In this document: positions 7,716 through 15,710 of the stretch, in pieces | Position numbering within the stretch: position 1 is the stretch's first letter | How the letters are laid out: every line of letters starts with the position of its first letter | From: JAEUSI01 sp036782915 | GTDB lineage: Bacteria; Bacteroidota; Ignavibacteria; Tepidaquicellales; Tepidaquicellaceae | Reading direction: 5' to 3' | NCBI GenBank assembly: GCA_036782915.1 | Contig: DAIPYE010000061.1 | Span: forward strand, 1-15,746 | DNA: 15,746 nucleotides | Translations under genes and position numbers: made by a program | The notes under the pieces: model-generated | The model's input: only the letters and a program-made list of their open reading frames with translations | What the model was told of the DNA's origin: nothing | Databases searched by the model: none

Positions 7716-8867
7716 TTAAAATGTTACCAGTAATCCGAATCTCAGAGTATTTGCGAGGGGATGATTTTCTTCGATAGTACTTATATAACTAAAATCAAAA
7801 CCGTAGGCACTATAACGCAATCCGGCGCCAAGAGTAAAGAATTTTCTGTTTCCATTGGATGGATCTTCATAGAAAAAACCACCTCTCAGTGCAATTAATC
7901 TTGGGCTTCCATACCAGTATTCTGCACCAATAGAAGTTTGAAAAGATTTCATAATTCCGCTAAATCCGCCAGTCCATGAAGTAAATAGAGCTTCATAAAA
8001 AGGATCTACTTCACCTTGTACTAGAACAACTCCATTGGAATCAATTACAGAAGCAGTTCTGTTTACCAGTAGCTTTGCAAAATCAACTGTTAATGCCAGA
8101 CTGTTAAATTCAGTTTTAACAACATCATAATTAAATCCAAGTCTTAATTGTGTTGGCAAAGGATCTGCCTGATCAGCATCAACATAAGAAATTGTTGGTC
8201 CCATATTTGAAAGATTTACACCAAAAGAGAAACGGTCTTTTAAAAATGAACCTTTTGTTACCGGTTTGTAAAGAGTAGAAAGACCGAAACTTGCTGAAAT
8301 TCCTGTACCTGTACCTTGTTCCTGTCCTACAGTTACATTATTTGGAGATAATCTGCTGTAAATGAAAGTAGTATTTATTCCACCAGCCCAGTTCTTACTT
8401 AGAAACGTACCATATCCGACAGTAAAAGCCAGTTCATATGCTTTGTAATTTTTTCCCGGATCAAGAGCCCCTGTTTCATCAGTATAAATAACTTCACCGA
8501 TATTAAGATAGGTAAGACTTGCTCCTATTGTTCCATTAATACTTTTAATATACTGTCTTCCGGCAATATAATCATAAAACAGGTCACCTAAATTTAAACC
8601 TGCTAACCAAGGAGAGTGTGTAAAGTTTATTTCTGTTCCCTTTTTTTGATTGGCTAATCCTGCGGGATTCCAAAATAAAGCAGTAGCATCGTCTGCAATT
8701 GCAGTTCCTGTTTCTCCCATTCCTCCGTATCTGGGATTTGGACCTATCAACAGAAACGGAACACCTGTTGATGTGGCTGATTGTGAATACAATTTATCAC
8801 TGTTAAAAGTAAATAAACCTATAACACTTAAACATACGCATAAAAATGCGAATGACCTTTTTACCAT
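7716..8867 (-). CDS. porV: T9SS outer-membrane shuttle protein PorV (PorV/PorQ family)
   Basis: PorV (LptO) is a 14-strand outer-membrane barrel of the FadL-like group. It collects T9SS cargo by its C-terminal sorting domain and brings it to the PorU sortase in the attachment complex. The 383-residue protein has a signal peptide (about 1-29, ending LYSQ). The family hallmark comes next: PFLLIGPNPRYGGMGETGTA followed by DDATALFWNPAGLA (about 38-73). The remainder is amphipathic beta-strands, ending in FGLLVTF with a terminal Phe. The start is supported by a strong ribosome-binding site 8 bp upstream. It lies 23 bp after porU, which supports a joint operon and sortase-shuttle pairing. PorQ and PorP barrels are related alternatives, but linkage to porU favours PorV. 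Confidence 0.88.
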   Translation of the reverse strand: MVKRSFAFLCVCLSVIGLFTFNSDKLYSQSATSTGVPFLLIGPNPRYGGMGETGTAIADDATALFWNPAGLANQKKGTEINFTHSPWLAGLNLGDLFYDYIAGRQYIKSINGTIGASLTYLNIGEVIYTDETGALDPGKNYKAYELAFTVGYGTFLSKNWAGGINTTFIYSRLSPNNVTVGQEQGTGTGISASFGLSTLYKPVTKGSFLKDRFSFGVNLSNMGPTISYVDADQADPLPTQLRLGFNYDVVKTEFNSLALTVDFAKLLVNRTASVIDSNGVVLVQGEVDPFYEALFTSWTGGFSGIMKSFQTSIGAEYWYGSPRLIALRGGFFYEDPSNGNRKFFTLGAGLRYSAYGFDFSYISTIEENHPLANTLRFGLLVTF

Positions 8868-8875
8868 TTATTGAT

Positions 8876-8883
8876 TCTCCTTT
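8876..8883 (-). promoter_or_regulatory. Ribosome-binding site of porV
   Basis: AAAGGAGA on the minus strand lies 8 bp before the porV ATG. It is one of only two strong Shine-Dalgarno sequences in the window, the other being that of acpP. It fixes the porV start and suggests high translation of PorV relative to PorU, which has none. Confidence 0.8.
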
Positions 8884-8890
8884 GTTTTTT

Positions 8891-11800
8891 TTATTTTAAC
8901 TTAGCTAATTTGCCGGTACTGCTTTTAGTATAAGCACCGTCTTCTGTTTTAATTGTAATTTTGTAAATATATGTACCGTTTGCGATTGCATCTCCGTCAG
9001 AATCTGCACCCGACCATTCGATATTCACAAATTTATCAGTAATATTGGCTTTATTCAATTCTTTTATTAATCTTCCGCTCACTGTGTAAATCTTTATATC
9101 AGCGGTTATAGGACTGTCAAAATTATGCTGAAATGTAAAATTAGTATAATCCTGCATTGGATTCGGATAATTATAAATATTATCCAGTACTAATTCATTA
9201 TTCCCTTTAACAATGAAATCAATTACAGCTGAACTAAAATTATTATAAGTATCCCAGGCATTTACCTGTAATTTATATTTACCGTCAGCCAGATTCTGCA
9301 TCTGATATTCAACTGTTCCGTTTTCAAACCCTGAATTACTGCTGTATAATGCGGTCAGGTCAATTTTATTATTCTCGTCATCATTTATTATTGCTTCAAT
9401 TTTATGGCCAATAGTTCCAGTAAGATTAATTCCGCTCTGATCTGTAAAATCCACAATCAATTTAGGATTTTGATTGATCATATCACCGGATCTGAAATTT
9501 CTGCTGTCCGCATAAATGCTGATCACAGGACCGGTAGAATCAGCAACCGCGCTTGTGTCCAGACCACTCATGACAAAATTGTCAGAAAAACCAACTCCGT
9601 CAGAAAAATTGTTTTTGAAATATGTGATGATTTTTCCTCTACCCGTATCATAAGATATATCTCTCGGGACAACATAATCCACTTTCCAGTTTCCGTTCAC
9701 TACACTCGTTGTACCTTTATAAATTATTCCTCCGTCTAATTCATAATTAAATGAATAACCAAAATCCTGTATTGAAATATTTTTATTAACATCAAAAACA
9801 GTAATATCAATTGTGCCGTTATAATCATTCCAGAATGAAGAATCTGATCTTAAAATGCTTCCAGAAATTTTGATCTTTTGAAGAGCTTTCATATAAAATA
9901 GGTCATCTCCTGATGAGCTGTTTATACTGTCAATCTTTGTTCTGTATTGAGGAACTGCAAGCCTCACAGTAGGATCACATACCAGTGCAAACTTTAAATC
10001 ATTGTCAGTACGTCTGGATTGCTTCACATTATACATTGCTTTTCCAAGTCTCAGTTTCAGATTCAAAGTATCTTCTTTATACATATTATCATAGAGGAGA
10101 TTATTGAAAATTGCATTTTCCGTGGCATAAACCGGTCTTACAGCAGCAGCTACTCCAATTGCGCCTTTGTCCTGTAAATTAACTAATTGCTCTCCTGCGC
10201 TTAAAAGGAACGGATCATCCCATCTTGCAAGATCACAACTGGCAATTGTCAGAAACGGATATTTATTTTTATTATTCAGTAAAGGAATACTTACCTGTCT
10301 TACAAAAATATGTTCATGTGCCCATAGATCCACACTGCCGTGTCCTGTATAATTAATAACAAGACGGCCTTCATTCCAGCCGTCTATAATATCTGTATTT
10401 GCTCCCGGCTTTCTTCTGCCCTGAGGAGTTATCTCAGTCGGATAACTGACAATGTATATTTTCTCTTTTTTAATGTGTGACGGAGAATGATCCTGTGCAA
10501 CATCTTCACACTGCTGTGTATGAAGATTACCTTCACCTCCTGTAACCTGCTCTGTCGTCCAGCCGTCGTCACCGACATACATATTTGTGTTCTTCCATTT
10601 ATCGAAATACTGTGCATCTTCATATGCAAATATTTTATCTACTGCAATGTTAGCTTCGTTTAAAGAATTTACGCAAACTCTGCCCGAAGCAAAATCTGGT
10701 GTAGAACCTCCAATTGGGTTAGTATAATTTTCATTTATTTCCAGAAAAAAATCATCACTGCAATAACTTTCTACATCATCGGAATACTGAGAGTTTTTTT
10801 CAATTGGCGGCAACCAGTTCTTAATTCCGCTGTTGTATAAATTGTAAATGTTCTTATAATCATAACTGCCGTCGCCCATAAAAAAAACATATACAGGTCT
10901 TTCAGTCCAGTTGTTAAAAGAATATTTTAAAAAATTTCTAACAGCTATCGGGTCCTGCATACCACCTGAAAATTCATTGTAAATATCCTCAATGTCAACT
11001 ACTGCTGTTTTTATATAGTTAACACCCGGTTTTTCTCTGTGTGCTTTTAATCTGTTTGCGGCAGAAATAAATTCTTTTGGGGAAATTATAATAAAACTTG
11101 CACCGTCAGCCAGCTGACCTTTCAAATTCTGATTAGGAACTCTTGACGATACTGATACAGGAGTTTTAAAATTATCGCCTCCGATTGTATAATATTCTTT
11201 TGGATTTCCTGAAACTATATTTGACTGAAATGTTAACTGGGAATTTGAATATGAAATTGGATTGATCAGATTAATATTATCCTGATCTGAAATCTCAAAT
11301 ATTTTTACATCAGAAGAATTGAAATTACTTATTCTGAATTCTACTGTTGCATTTGTATCAGGTGAATTAAATCTTAACTGATTATTATCAGCAATAAAAG
11401 AACGGTCATACAGACATTCATAATAATCATAATATCCTGTTGAATTTGAAGTGTTCCCGTTAGATGCCGGCAAAGATGCTTTAAAATTGATACTGTTCTT
11501 TCCCGGTGATAATGGATAATAAACTCCGTATTGATTGTTTGCTAAATAGACAAGATTGATCTTGGAAAACCCTGAAACTCCCTGGACTGATTGATTAAGT
11601 AAAAAGTTTGAATTTAAATCTTCCAATCTGAATATTGCACTGGCAGGATAAGAAGAGCCGCATCCAAATCTGAATCTGAAATTAACATCACTTCCTGTTA
11701 CATATCCTTTTAGCTCTTTGTTAAAACTATATGCTTCATTTAATCCAATTCTCTGACTAACCCATAATAATCCTGTTGATCCCAGATTATTTACATCAGG

Positions 11801-13015
11801 CTCTTCAAAAAATCTGTCCTTAAAACTTGAAATCGGATTGAGACCTGACTGATTAGGGGAATTCAAAGTTTCTATCCTTTTGCCGTTTGATCCGCCAAAT
11901 GTGATCCAGTAATAATTTGATTTTGAATAATTATTAATTTTATGAGAAAAAGTTCTTGCATTATTTTCATATACCCACTCATTCGGACTTCTTCCGTAAA
12001 ACAGAACATAATCATTATTGTCAAATCTGCCGTCGCCTTCTCCTTCAATGTAAATTCTGTTTTCAACTGGATCAACAGGGGAAACAATTGAATTGTTATA
12101 TGGAAGCTCCGAGCCTCCGTTACCATAAATTTTTATTGTCCTTGGATCAATGCTTGATACATTAATGGAATTACTCTGAAGATAATTTTTATCAAGTTTG
12201 TAAATTCCGGATTCTTTAATTTCAATTTTATAAAATTCGCCAGTAGCTAAAACACTGTTTTGAACAGGGGAATCACTGATTCCGTTGAATTCATTTGTAG
12301 ACCAGTTTGCTGCTGTATTTGAATTTAATGCTATTTCCCGAAAAAATTCCCTTTCTTCATTGCTGAGAGATTTATTTGAATAAACCGGATTATCCCCAAA
12401 GGAAATTCTGACTCTGATGTAACTGTATTTTCTTATTGTATTGGTTGCCGGGTTATACTGCAGGGGAAATATACTCAGGTAACCCAAATTTTTATTTCTG
12501 ATAATTCCTGCTTCTGTTATTCCGGAAATATTTTCAGGCATATATTTGTTAATACTGTATGCTTTACTGTCCTTTATATATTCAGGAGTGTATTCGGGTG
12601 TTTCACCATTTTTCCTGGCTTTTTCTTTATCATTTAGTTTAAATGTCGGGACAGGGTTTATCTCTATATTTTGAACATCTTCATATCTGCTGTCTAAAAT
12701 TTCAACTATGTTATTTCTGCCGGAAGGTAATATAACAGGAAAAGTTCTTTGTCTTATATCAGGATAGCCGGTTTCAATGTTTCCTGATTCTGCATTTTTA
12801 AATCCATAATTTTTATCAAATTCAGGAGTAAATTCAATTTCAAAAAAAGATTCTCCGGAAGATATAATTTTATAATCAGAAATCTGATGATTGTTTTCAG
12901 ATTTTAAATCTTCCTTTCTTTGAGCATTAGATGAATTTGACAATAAAAAACACAGTAAAATAACATTAAGAATTGTAAATTCTTTTAAAATAATTTTTAT
13001 TTTCCCGATTACCAT
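8891..13015 (-). CDS. porU: T9SS sortase PorU (gingipain-like C25 peptidase)
   Basis: PorU is the outer-membrane-surface sortase of T9SS. It removes the C-terminal sorting signal of cargo and attaches the cargo to A-LPS. The 1374-residue protein has a signal peptide (about 1-32, ending SSNAQ). The N-terminal region with YPDIRQRTFPVILPSG (84-99) is typical of PorU. The C25 domain shows VYVFFMGDGSYDYKNIYN, then the catalytic His in YTGHGSVDLWAHEH (H892) and the catalytic Cys in ASCDLARWDDP (C927), so the enzyme should be active. Ig-like regions follow, and the last 90 residues (from YNYPNPMQDY) form a T9SS/FlgD-like C-terminal domain; P. gingivalis PorU also keeps one. The protein is somewhat longer than P. 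gingivalis PorU. The ATG has an A-rich leader but no Shine-Dalgarno sequence. porV follows after 23 bp. Confidence 0.9.
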   Translation of the reverse strand: MVIGKIKIILKEFTILNVILLCFLLSNSSNAQRKEDLKSENNHQISDYKIISSGESFFEIEFTPEFDKNYGFKNAESGNIETGYPDIRQRTFPVILPSGRNNIVEILDSRYEDVQNIEINPVPTFKLNDKEKARKNGETPEYTPEYIKDSKAYSINKYMPENISGITEAGIIRNKNLGYLSIFPLQYNPATNTIRKYSYIRVRISFGDNPVYSNKSLSNEEREFFREIALNSNTAANWSTNEFNGISDSPVQNSVLATGEFYKIEIKESGIYKLDKNYLQSNSINVSSIDPRTIKIYGNGGSELPYNNSIVSPVDPVENRIYIEGEGDGRFDNNDYVLFYGRSPNEWVYENNARTFSHKINNYSKSNYYWITFGGSNGKRIETLNSPNQSGLNPISSFKDRFFEEPDVNNLGSTGLLWVSQRIGLNEAYSFNKELKGYVTGSDVNFRFRFGCGSSYPASAIFRLEDLNSNFLLNQSVQGVSGFSKINLVYLANNQYGVYYPLSPGKNSINFKASLPASNGNTSNSTGYYDYYECLYDRSFIADNNQLRFNSPDTNATVEFRISNFNSSDVKIFEISDQDNINLINPISYSNSQLTFQSNIVSGNPKEYYTIGGDNFKTPVSVSSRVPNQNLKGQLADGASFIIISPKEFISAANRLKAHREKPGVNYIKTAVVDIEDIYNEFSGGMQDPIAVRNFLKYSFNNWTERPVYVFFMGDGSYDYKNIYNLYNSGIKNWLPPIEKNSQYSDDVESYCSDDFFLEINENYTNPIGGSTPDFASGRVCVNSLNEANIAVDKIFAYEDAQYFDKWKNTNMYVGDDGWTTEQVTGGEGNLHTQQCEDVAQDHSPSHIKKEKIYIVSYPTEITPQGRRKPGANTDIIDGWNEGRLVINYTGHGSVDLWAHEHIFVRQVSIPLLNNKNKYPFLTIASCDLARWDDPFLLSAGEQLVNLQDKGAIGVAAAVRPVYATENAIFNNLLYDNMYKEDTLNLKLRLGKAMYNVKQSRRTDNDLKFALVCDPTVRLAVPQYRTKIDSINSSSGDDLFYMKALQKIKISGSILRSDSSFWNDYNGTIDITVFDVNKNISIQDFGYSFNYELDGGIIYKGTTSVVNGNWKVDYVVPRDISYDTGRGKIITYFKNNFSDGVGFSDNFVMSGLDTSAVADSTGPVISIYADSRNFRSGDMINQNPKLIVDFTDQSGINLTGTIGHKIEAIINDDENNKIDLTALYSSNSGFENGTVEYQMQNLADGKYKLQVNAWDTYNNFSSAVIDFIVKGNNELVLDNIYNYPNPMQDYTNFTFQHNFDSPITADIKIYTVSGRLIKELNKANITDKFVNIEWSGADSDGDAIANGTYIYKITIKTEDGAYTKSSTGKLAKLK

Positions 13016-13061
13016 AGATTTTTTTGAATTTAATTCAGTAGGTTTGTCAATAATCTAACAA

Positions 13062-13067
13062 ATTATA
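13062..13067 (-). promoter_or_regulatory. Possible -10 element for porU
   Basis: TATAAT on the minus strand lies about 46 bp before the porU ATG and downstream of the rnc-side terminator, where a porU promoter is expected. The hexamer 17 bp upstream (TGAAAA) is a poor -35. In DNA this AT-rich the match could be chance. No better candidate is seen between the terminator and porU. Confidence 0.25.
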
Positions 13068-13110
13068 TTTAAAATAATTACACTTTTCATTTTAAAAAAC
13101 CGATTTAACT

Positions 13111-13162
13111 AAAAAAAATACCATTTACTAAAGATAAATAAATCTTTATGAAATGGTATTTT
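13111..13162 (-). terminator. Long intrinsic terminator between rnc and porU
   Basis: AAAATACCATTT at 13115-13126 pairs with AAATGGTATTTT at 13151-13162. Inside it, TAAAGAT at 13129-13135 pairs with ATCTTTA at 13142-13148, with a 2x2 internal loop between the stems and a 6-base loop at the tip. On the minus strand the hairpin runs into TTTTTTTT, which marks it as an intrinsic terminator. It lies 140 bp past the rnc stop, unusually far for a plain rnc terminator. It separates the acpP-fabF-rnc unit from porU. A short T-run on the other side could give weak plus-strand activity, but no plus-strand gene is near. Confidence 0.82.
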
Positions 13163-13253
13163 AAAAATTGAAACATAATAATATACAGAGTGAAGTTTTT
13201 TTAAATAATTAATAACAAATCTCTATATATTATACTCCTGAAAGGTTTAATTT
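13111..13253 (-). ncRNA. Candidate small RNA between rnc and porU
   Basis: A near-consensus promoter ends at 13260 and a strong intrinsic terminator ends at 13111, which would delimit a transcript of about 140 nt. The body has no convincing open reading frame; an AGGAG at 13235-13239 is not followed by a start codon at a useful distance. It contains an AT-rich unpaired-looking 5' part and the long 3' hairpin. I recognise no RNA family. It could equally be the 3' untranslated region of rnc with a chance promoter match, so confidence is low. Confidence 0.3.
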
Positions 13254-13259
13254 TTTACA

Positions 13260-13288
13260 AATATATTGTTAGTTACTTCTAATGTCAA
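13260..13288 (-). promoter_or_regulatory. Sigma-70-type promoter just after rnc
   Basis: On the minus strand, TTGACA at 13283-13288 and TATATT at 13260-13265 are separated by exactly 17 bp. The -10 continues as TATATTTG, which also fits the TAnnTTTG element known from Bacteroidota promoters. It begins 15 bp past the rnc stop, and transcription would start near 13253, toward the terminator hairpin and porU. A full -35 match with ideal spacing is unlikely to be trivial, though AT-rich DNA raises the chance rate for the -10. Confidence 0.5.
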
Positions 13289-13302
13289 TACTTAAGCAGA
13301 TA

Positions 13303-14136
13303 TTAATGCAATTCATTTTTTTTCTTTGCAAGTCCCATTTTTTCAAGAACATCAAGGTGGTTTAATGCATTTTTTGCAGCTTCCTGTTCAGCTTGCTTTT
13401 TTGATTTTCCTTTGCCAATTCCAAGACTGCGTTTATTAACAAATACTTCTACAGTGAATAACTTGTTATGCTCCGGCCCTTCTTCTTTTATGACTGTATA
13501 TTCCGGTATGAAATCAGTATGAGCCTGTACGTATTCTAAAAATTTGCTTTTATGATTTTCATCAAAATTATTCAGCCATTTTATATCCAGTTTTGTGAAA
13601 ATTTCCTGATTGAGAAATTCCTTTGCTGCTTCATAACCGGAATCCATAAAAACAGCTCCGACAATTGCTTCATATGCATCAGATAAAATTGTGTCATAAC
13701 CTTCTTCTATGGATTTCATTGCAGTAAATGAAGCTAACATAAATTCCTGAAGACGGATGTTTTTTGCTCTTTCAGCAAGAAACTTTTTATTAACAAGAAT
13801 AGACCTGAATTTTGTAAGATCTCCTTCTTCATTTAACGGAAAATTTTTAAATAAATATTCTGCAACTACCAGATCAAGAACTGCATCGCCCAGAAATTCA
13901 AGTCTTTCATTAGAAATAATTCCTATCTTATGAGGATGATTTTTGATTTTCAGGAAAGATCTGTGAGTAAGAGCTGTTATAAAAAAACTTCGGTCAATGA
14001 TCTTGTAATGTATAACTTTCTGAAATCCTTCAAAATTTATATCGAAAATTTCTTTCGAAGATTTGGAAGTATTATCTTTTTGAGTTTTAAAGATTGGTAA
14101 AAATCTTCGTAAACTGTTTTTTATTTTATCAAACAT
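13303..14136 (-). CDS. rnc: Ribonuclease III
   Basis: RNase III cuts double-stranded RNA and processes rRNA precursors and structured mRNAs. The 277-residue protein has a poorly conserved, lysine-rich N-terminal extension (about 1-38). The catalytic domain has signature NERLEFLGDAVLD (76-88); the metal ligands E80, D84, D153 and E156 are all present (the last two in SDAYEAIVGAVF). The dsRNA-binding domain (about 196-263) ends with the KGKSKKQAEQEAAKNAL helix. The length is larger than E. coli RNase III (226) because of the extension, as is common in this bacterial group. It lies 31 bp after fabF, in the widely conserved acpP-fabF-rnc order. No clear Shine-Dalgarno sequence is seen. Confidence 0.97.
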   Translation of the reverse strand: MFDKIKNSLRRFLPIFKTQKDNTSKSSKEIFDINFEGFQKVIHYKIIDRSFFITALTHRSFLKIKNHPHKIGIISNERLEFLGDAVLDLVVAEYLFKNFPLNEEGDLTKFRSILVNKKFLAERAKNIRLQEFMLASFTAMKSIEEGYDTILSDAYEAIVGAVFMDSGYEAAKEFLNQEIFTKLDIKWLNNFDENHKSKFLEYVQAHTDFIPEYTVIKEEGPEHNKLFTVEVFVNKRSLGIGKGKSKKQAEQEAAKNALNHLDVLEKMGLAKKKNELH

Positions 14137-14167
14137 TAAAATACATCTGCTGATTTGTTACGAAAAT

Positions 14168-15415
14168 TTATTCATCGAATTTTTTAAAAACAATTGCAGT
14201 GTTATGTCCTCCAAACCCTGAGTTTTCTGATAAAACTGTTTTTACATCTTTCTTCATTGCAGTATTTACTACATAATTAAGATCACATTCAGGATCTTTT
14301 TCCTCATAATTAATAGTCGGGGGAATAATGCCGTTTTTAATCGTCAGTATGGCGGCAATTGCTTCAATAGCTCCTGCTGCACCAAGTAAATGGCCTATCA
14401 TAGATTTTATTGAATGAACCGGGATCTGAGATGCTTTTTCCCCAAATACATTCTTTATTGCTAATGTTTCATTCTTATCGTTGTAATATGTTGAAGTGCC
14501 GTGAGCATTAATTACATCAATGTCATTGATAGTCAAATTTGAATTTTTTATTGCGACTTTGATCGCTCTGCCTACACCTTCTCCTTCAGGAGCAGGTTCC
14601 GTTATATGAAATGCATCTGCTGTTAATCCGAATCCTGCAATTTCACCGTATATTTTAGCGCCTCTTGATTTAGCAAATTCAAGCTCTTCTAAAACAAGTG
14701 TTGCTCCGCCTTCTCCCATAACAAATCCGTCCCTGTTCTTTTCACATGGTCTCGAAGCTTTTTGCGGATCATCATTTCTTGTTGACAAAGCTTTCATTGC
14801 ATTGAATCCGGCTACACCCATCGGGCAAATAACTGCTTCAGCGCCTCCGGTAACCATTACATCAGCATCACCTCTTTCTATAAGCATTACTGAGTCAGCA
14901 ATAGAATGTGCTGAAGTAGTACATGCTGAAATTGTAGCATAATTCGGTCCTTTTAAACCATATTTCATGGAAATTCTTCCGGCTGCAATATCTGCTATAA
15001 GCATTGGTATAAAAAAAGGACTTACCCTGTCCGGATTTCCTTCACGTTTATATAAATTTGTCTGCTGATTATGATATGTCCACATACCGCCTATTCCCGA
15101 ACCATACACCACTCCTATTCTTTCAAGATCTGTCTTTTCAAGATTTAATCCGGAATCCTTCATAGCTTCTTCTGTTGCTGCCAGAGCATACTGAGTAAAC
15201 GGATCCACCCTTTGCGAAAGTTTTCTGTCCATATAATTCAACGGATCAAAACCATCCAATTGGGCTGCAAATTTAGTTTCAAAATTTGTTGTATCAAAAT
15301 ATTTTATATCACTTACACCGCTCTTTCCGGCAACTAAATTCGTCCAGAAATCCTGAATATTAAGTCCTACCGGACTGACTACGCCAATTCCGGTTATTAC
15401 AACTCTTCTCTTCAT
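14168..15415 (-). CDS. fabF: 3-oxoacyl-[acyl-carrier-protein] synthase II
   Basis: FabF condenses malonyl-ACP with acyl-ACP in fatty acid chain elongation in the cytosol. The 415-residue protein is standard KAS II length. It starts RRVVITGIGVVSPVG. The catalytic triad is complete: C165 in SACTTSAH, H305 in NAHGTSTYYND and H342 in MIGHLLGAAG, with the conserved K337 in HSIKSMIGH. The glycine-rich NSGFGGHN tail (398-405) is also intact. It sits 30 bp after acpP, the gene for its carrier protein, and 31 bp before rnc. FabB is an alternative by family, but the length, NAHGTST context and acpP linkage point to FabF. No strong ribosome-binding site is seen before its ATG. Confidence 0.97.
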   Translation of the reverse strand: MKRRVVITGIGVVSPVGLNIQDFWTNLVAGKSGVSDIKYFDTTNFETKFAAQLDGFDPLNYMDRKLSQRVDPFTQYALAATEEAMKDSGLNLEKTDLERIGVVYGSGIGGMWTYHNQQTNLYKREGNPDRVSPFFIPMLIADIAAGRISMKYGLKGPNYATISACTTSAHSIADSVMLIERGDADVMVTGGAEAVICPMGVAGFNAMKALSTRNDDPQKASRPCEKNRDGFVMGEGGATLVLEELEFAKSRGAKIYGEIAGFGLTADAFHITEPAPEGEGVGRAIKVAIKNSNLTINDIDVINAHGTSTYYNDKNETLAIKNVFGEKASQIPVHSIKSMIGHLLGAAGAIEAIAAILTIKNGIIPPTINYEEKDPECDLNYVVNTAMKKDVKTVLSENSGFGGHNTAIVFKKFDE

Positions 15416-15445
15416 TATTATATATTTAAATCAGTTAGATTATGA

Positions 15446-15694
15446 TTATTTTGTAGCTAATTTCTCTGAAATGTAATTTACCGCATCACCTACTTTTTGG
15501 ATCTTCTCTGCATCTTCATCAGGAATGTTTATATTAAATTCTTCTTCAAATTTCATCACAAGTTCAACTGTATCAAGGGAATCTGCTCCCAGATCATTGA
15601 TAAACGAAGCATCAGTTGTTACTTTTGATTCCTCTACACCTAATTTATCAACTACTGCCTGTTTTACTTTTACTTCTATTTCTGAATTTGTCAT
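15446..15694 (-). CDS. acpP: Acyl carrier protein
   Basis: ACP carries growing acyl chains on a 4'-phosphopantetheine arm. The acidic 82-residue protein has the attachment motif GADSLDTVELV with the modified serine at S39, followed by the recognition helix FEEEFNINIPDEDAEKI. Four-helix ACP spacing is intact. The start is fixed by a good ribosome-binding site 10 bp upstream. It is the first gene of the acpP-fabF-rnc cluster as far as the window shows; whether fabD or fabG lie further upstream cannot be seen. Confidence 0.97.
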   Translation of the reverse strand: MTNSEIEVKVKQAVVDKLGVEESKVTTDASFINDLGADSLDTVELVMKFEEEFNINIPDEDAEKIQKVGDAVNYISEKLATK

Positions 15695-15704
15695 TTGTAA
15701 AATA

Positions 15705-15710
15705 TCTCCT
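15705..15710 (-). promoter_or_regulatory. Ribosome-binding site of acpP
   Basis: AGGAGA on the minus strand lies 10 bp before the acpP ATG. Strong Shine-Dalgarno sequences are rare in this window, so this one fits the high translation expected for acyl carrier protein. Confidence 0.75.

Noticed and set aside
9404..9739. 111-codon plus-strand open frame opposite porU, and other opposite-strand frames within porU, porV and the glycosyltransferase gene
   Set aside because: They lie wholly inside well-supported genes, show no domain motif and have no ribosome-binding site. They are shadows of the real frames.
13026..13036. Short palindrome GAATT-T-AATTC just before porU, possible operator
   Set aside because: Only 5 bp per arm, made almost wholly of A and T, and no second copy was seen. 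It is expected by chance here.
13045..13050. Second TTGACA on the minus strand upstream of porU
   Set aside because: The hexamers 16-18 bp downstream are TTCAAA-like and poor -10 elements, and the start site would fall almost on the ATG.
13077..13178. A 27-codon ATG-start reading frame on the minus strand running through the rnc-porU hairpin
   Set aside because: It has no ribosome-binding site, its composition is that of AT-rich DNA, and it runs through the terminator stem and T-tract. The hairpin explains the sequence better.
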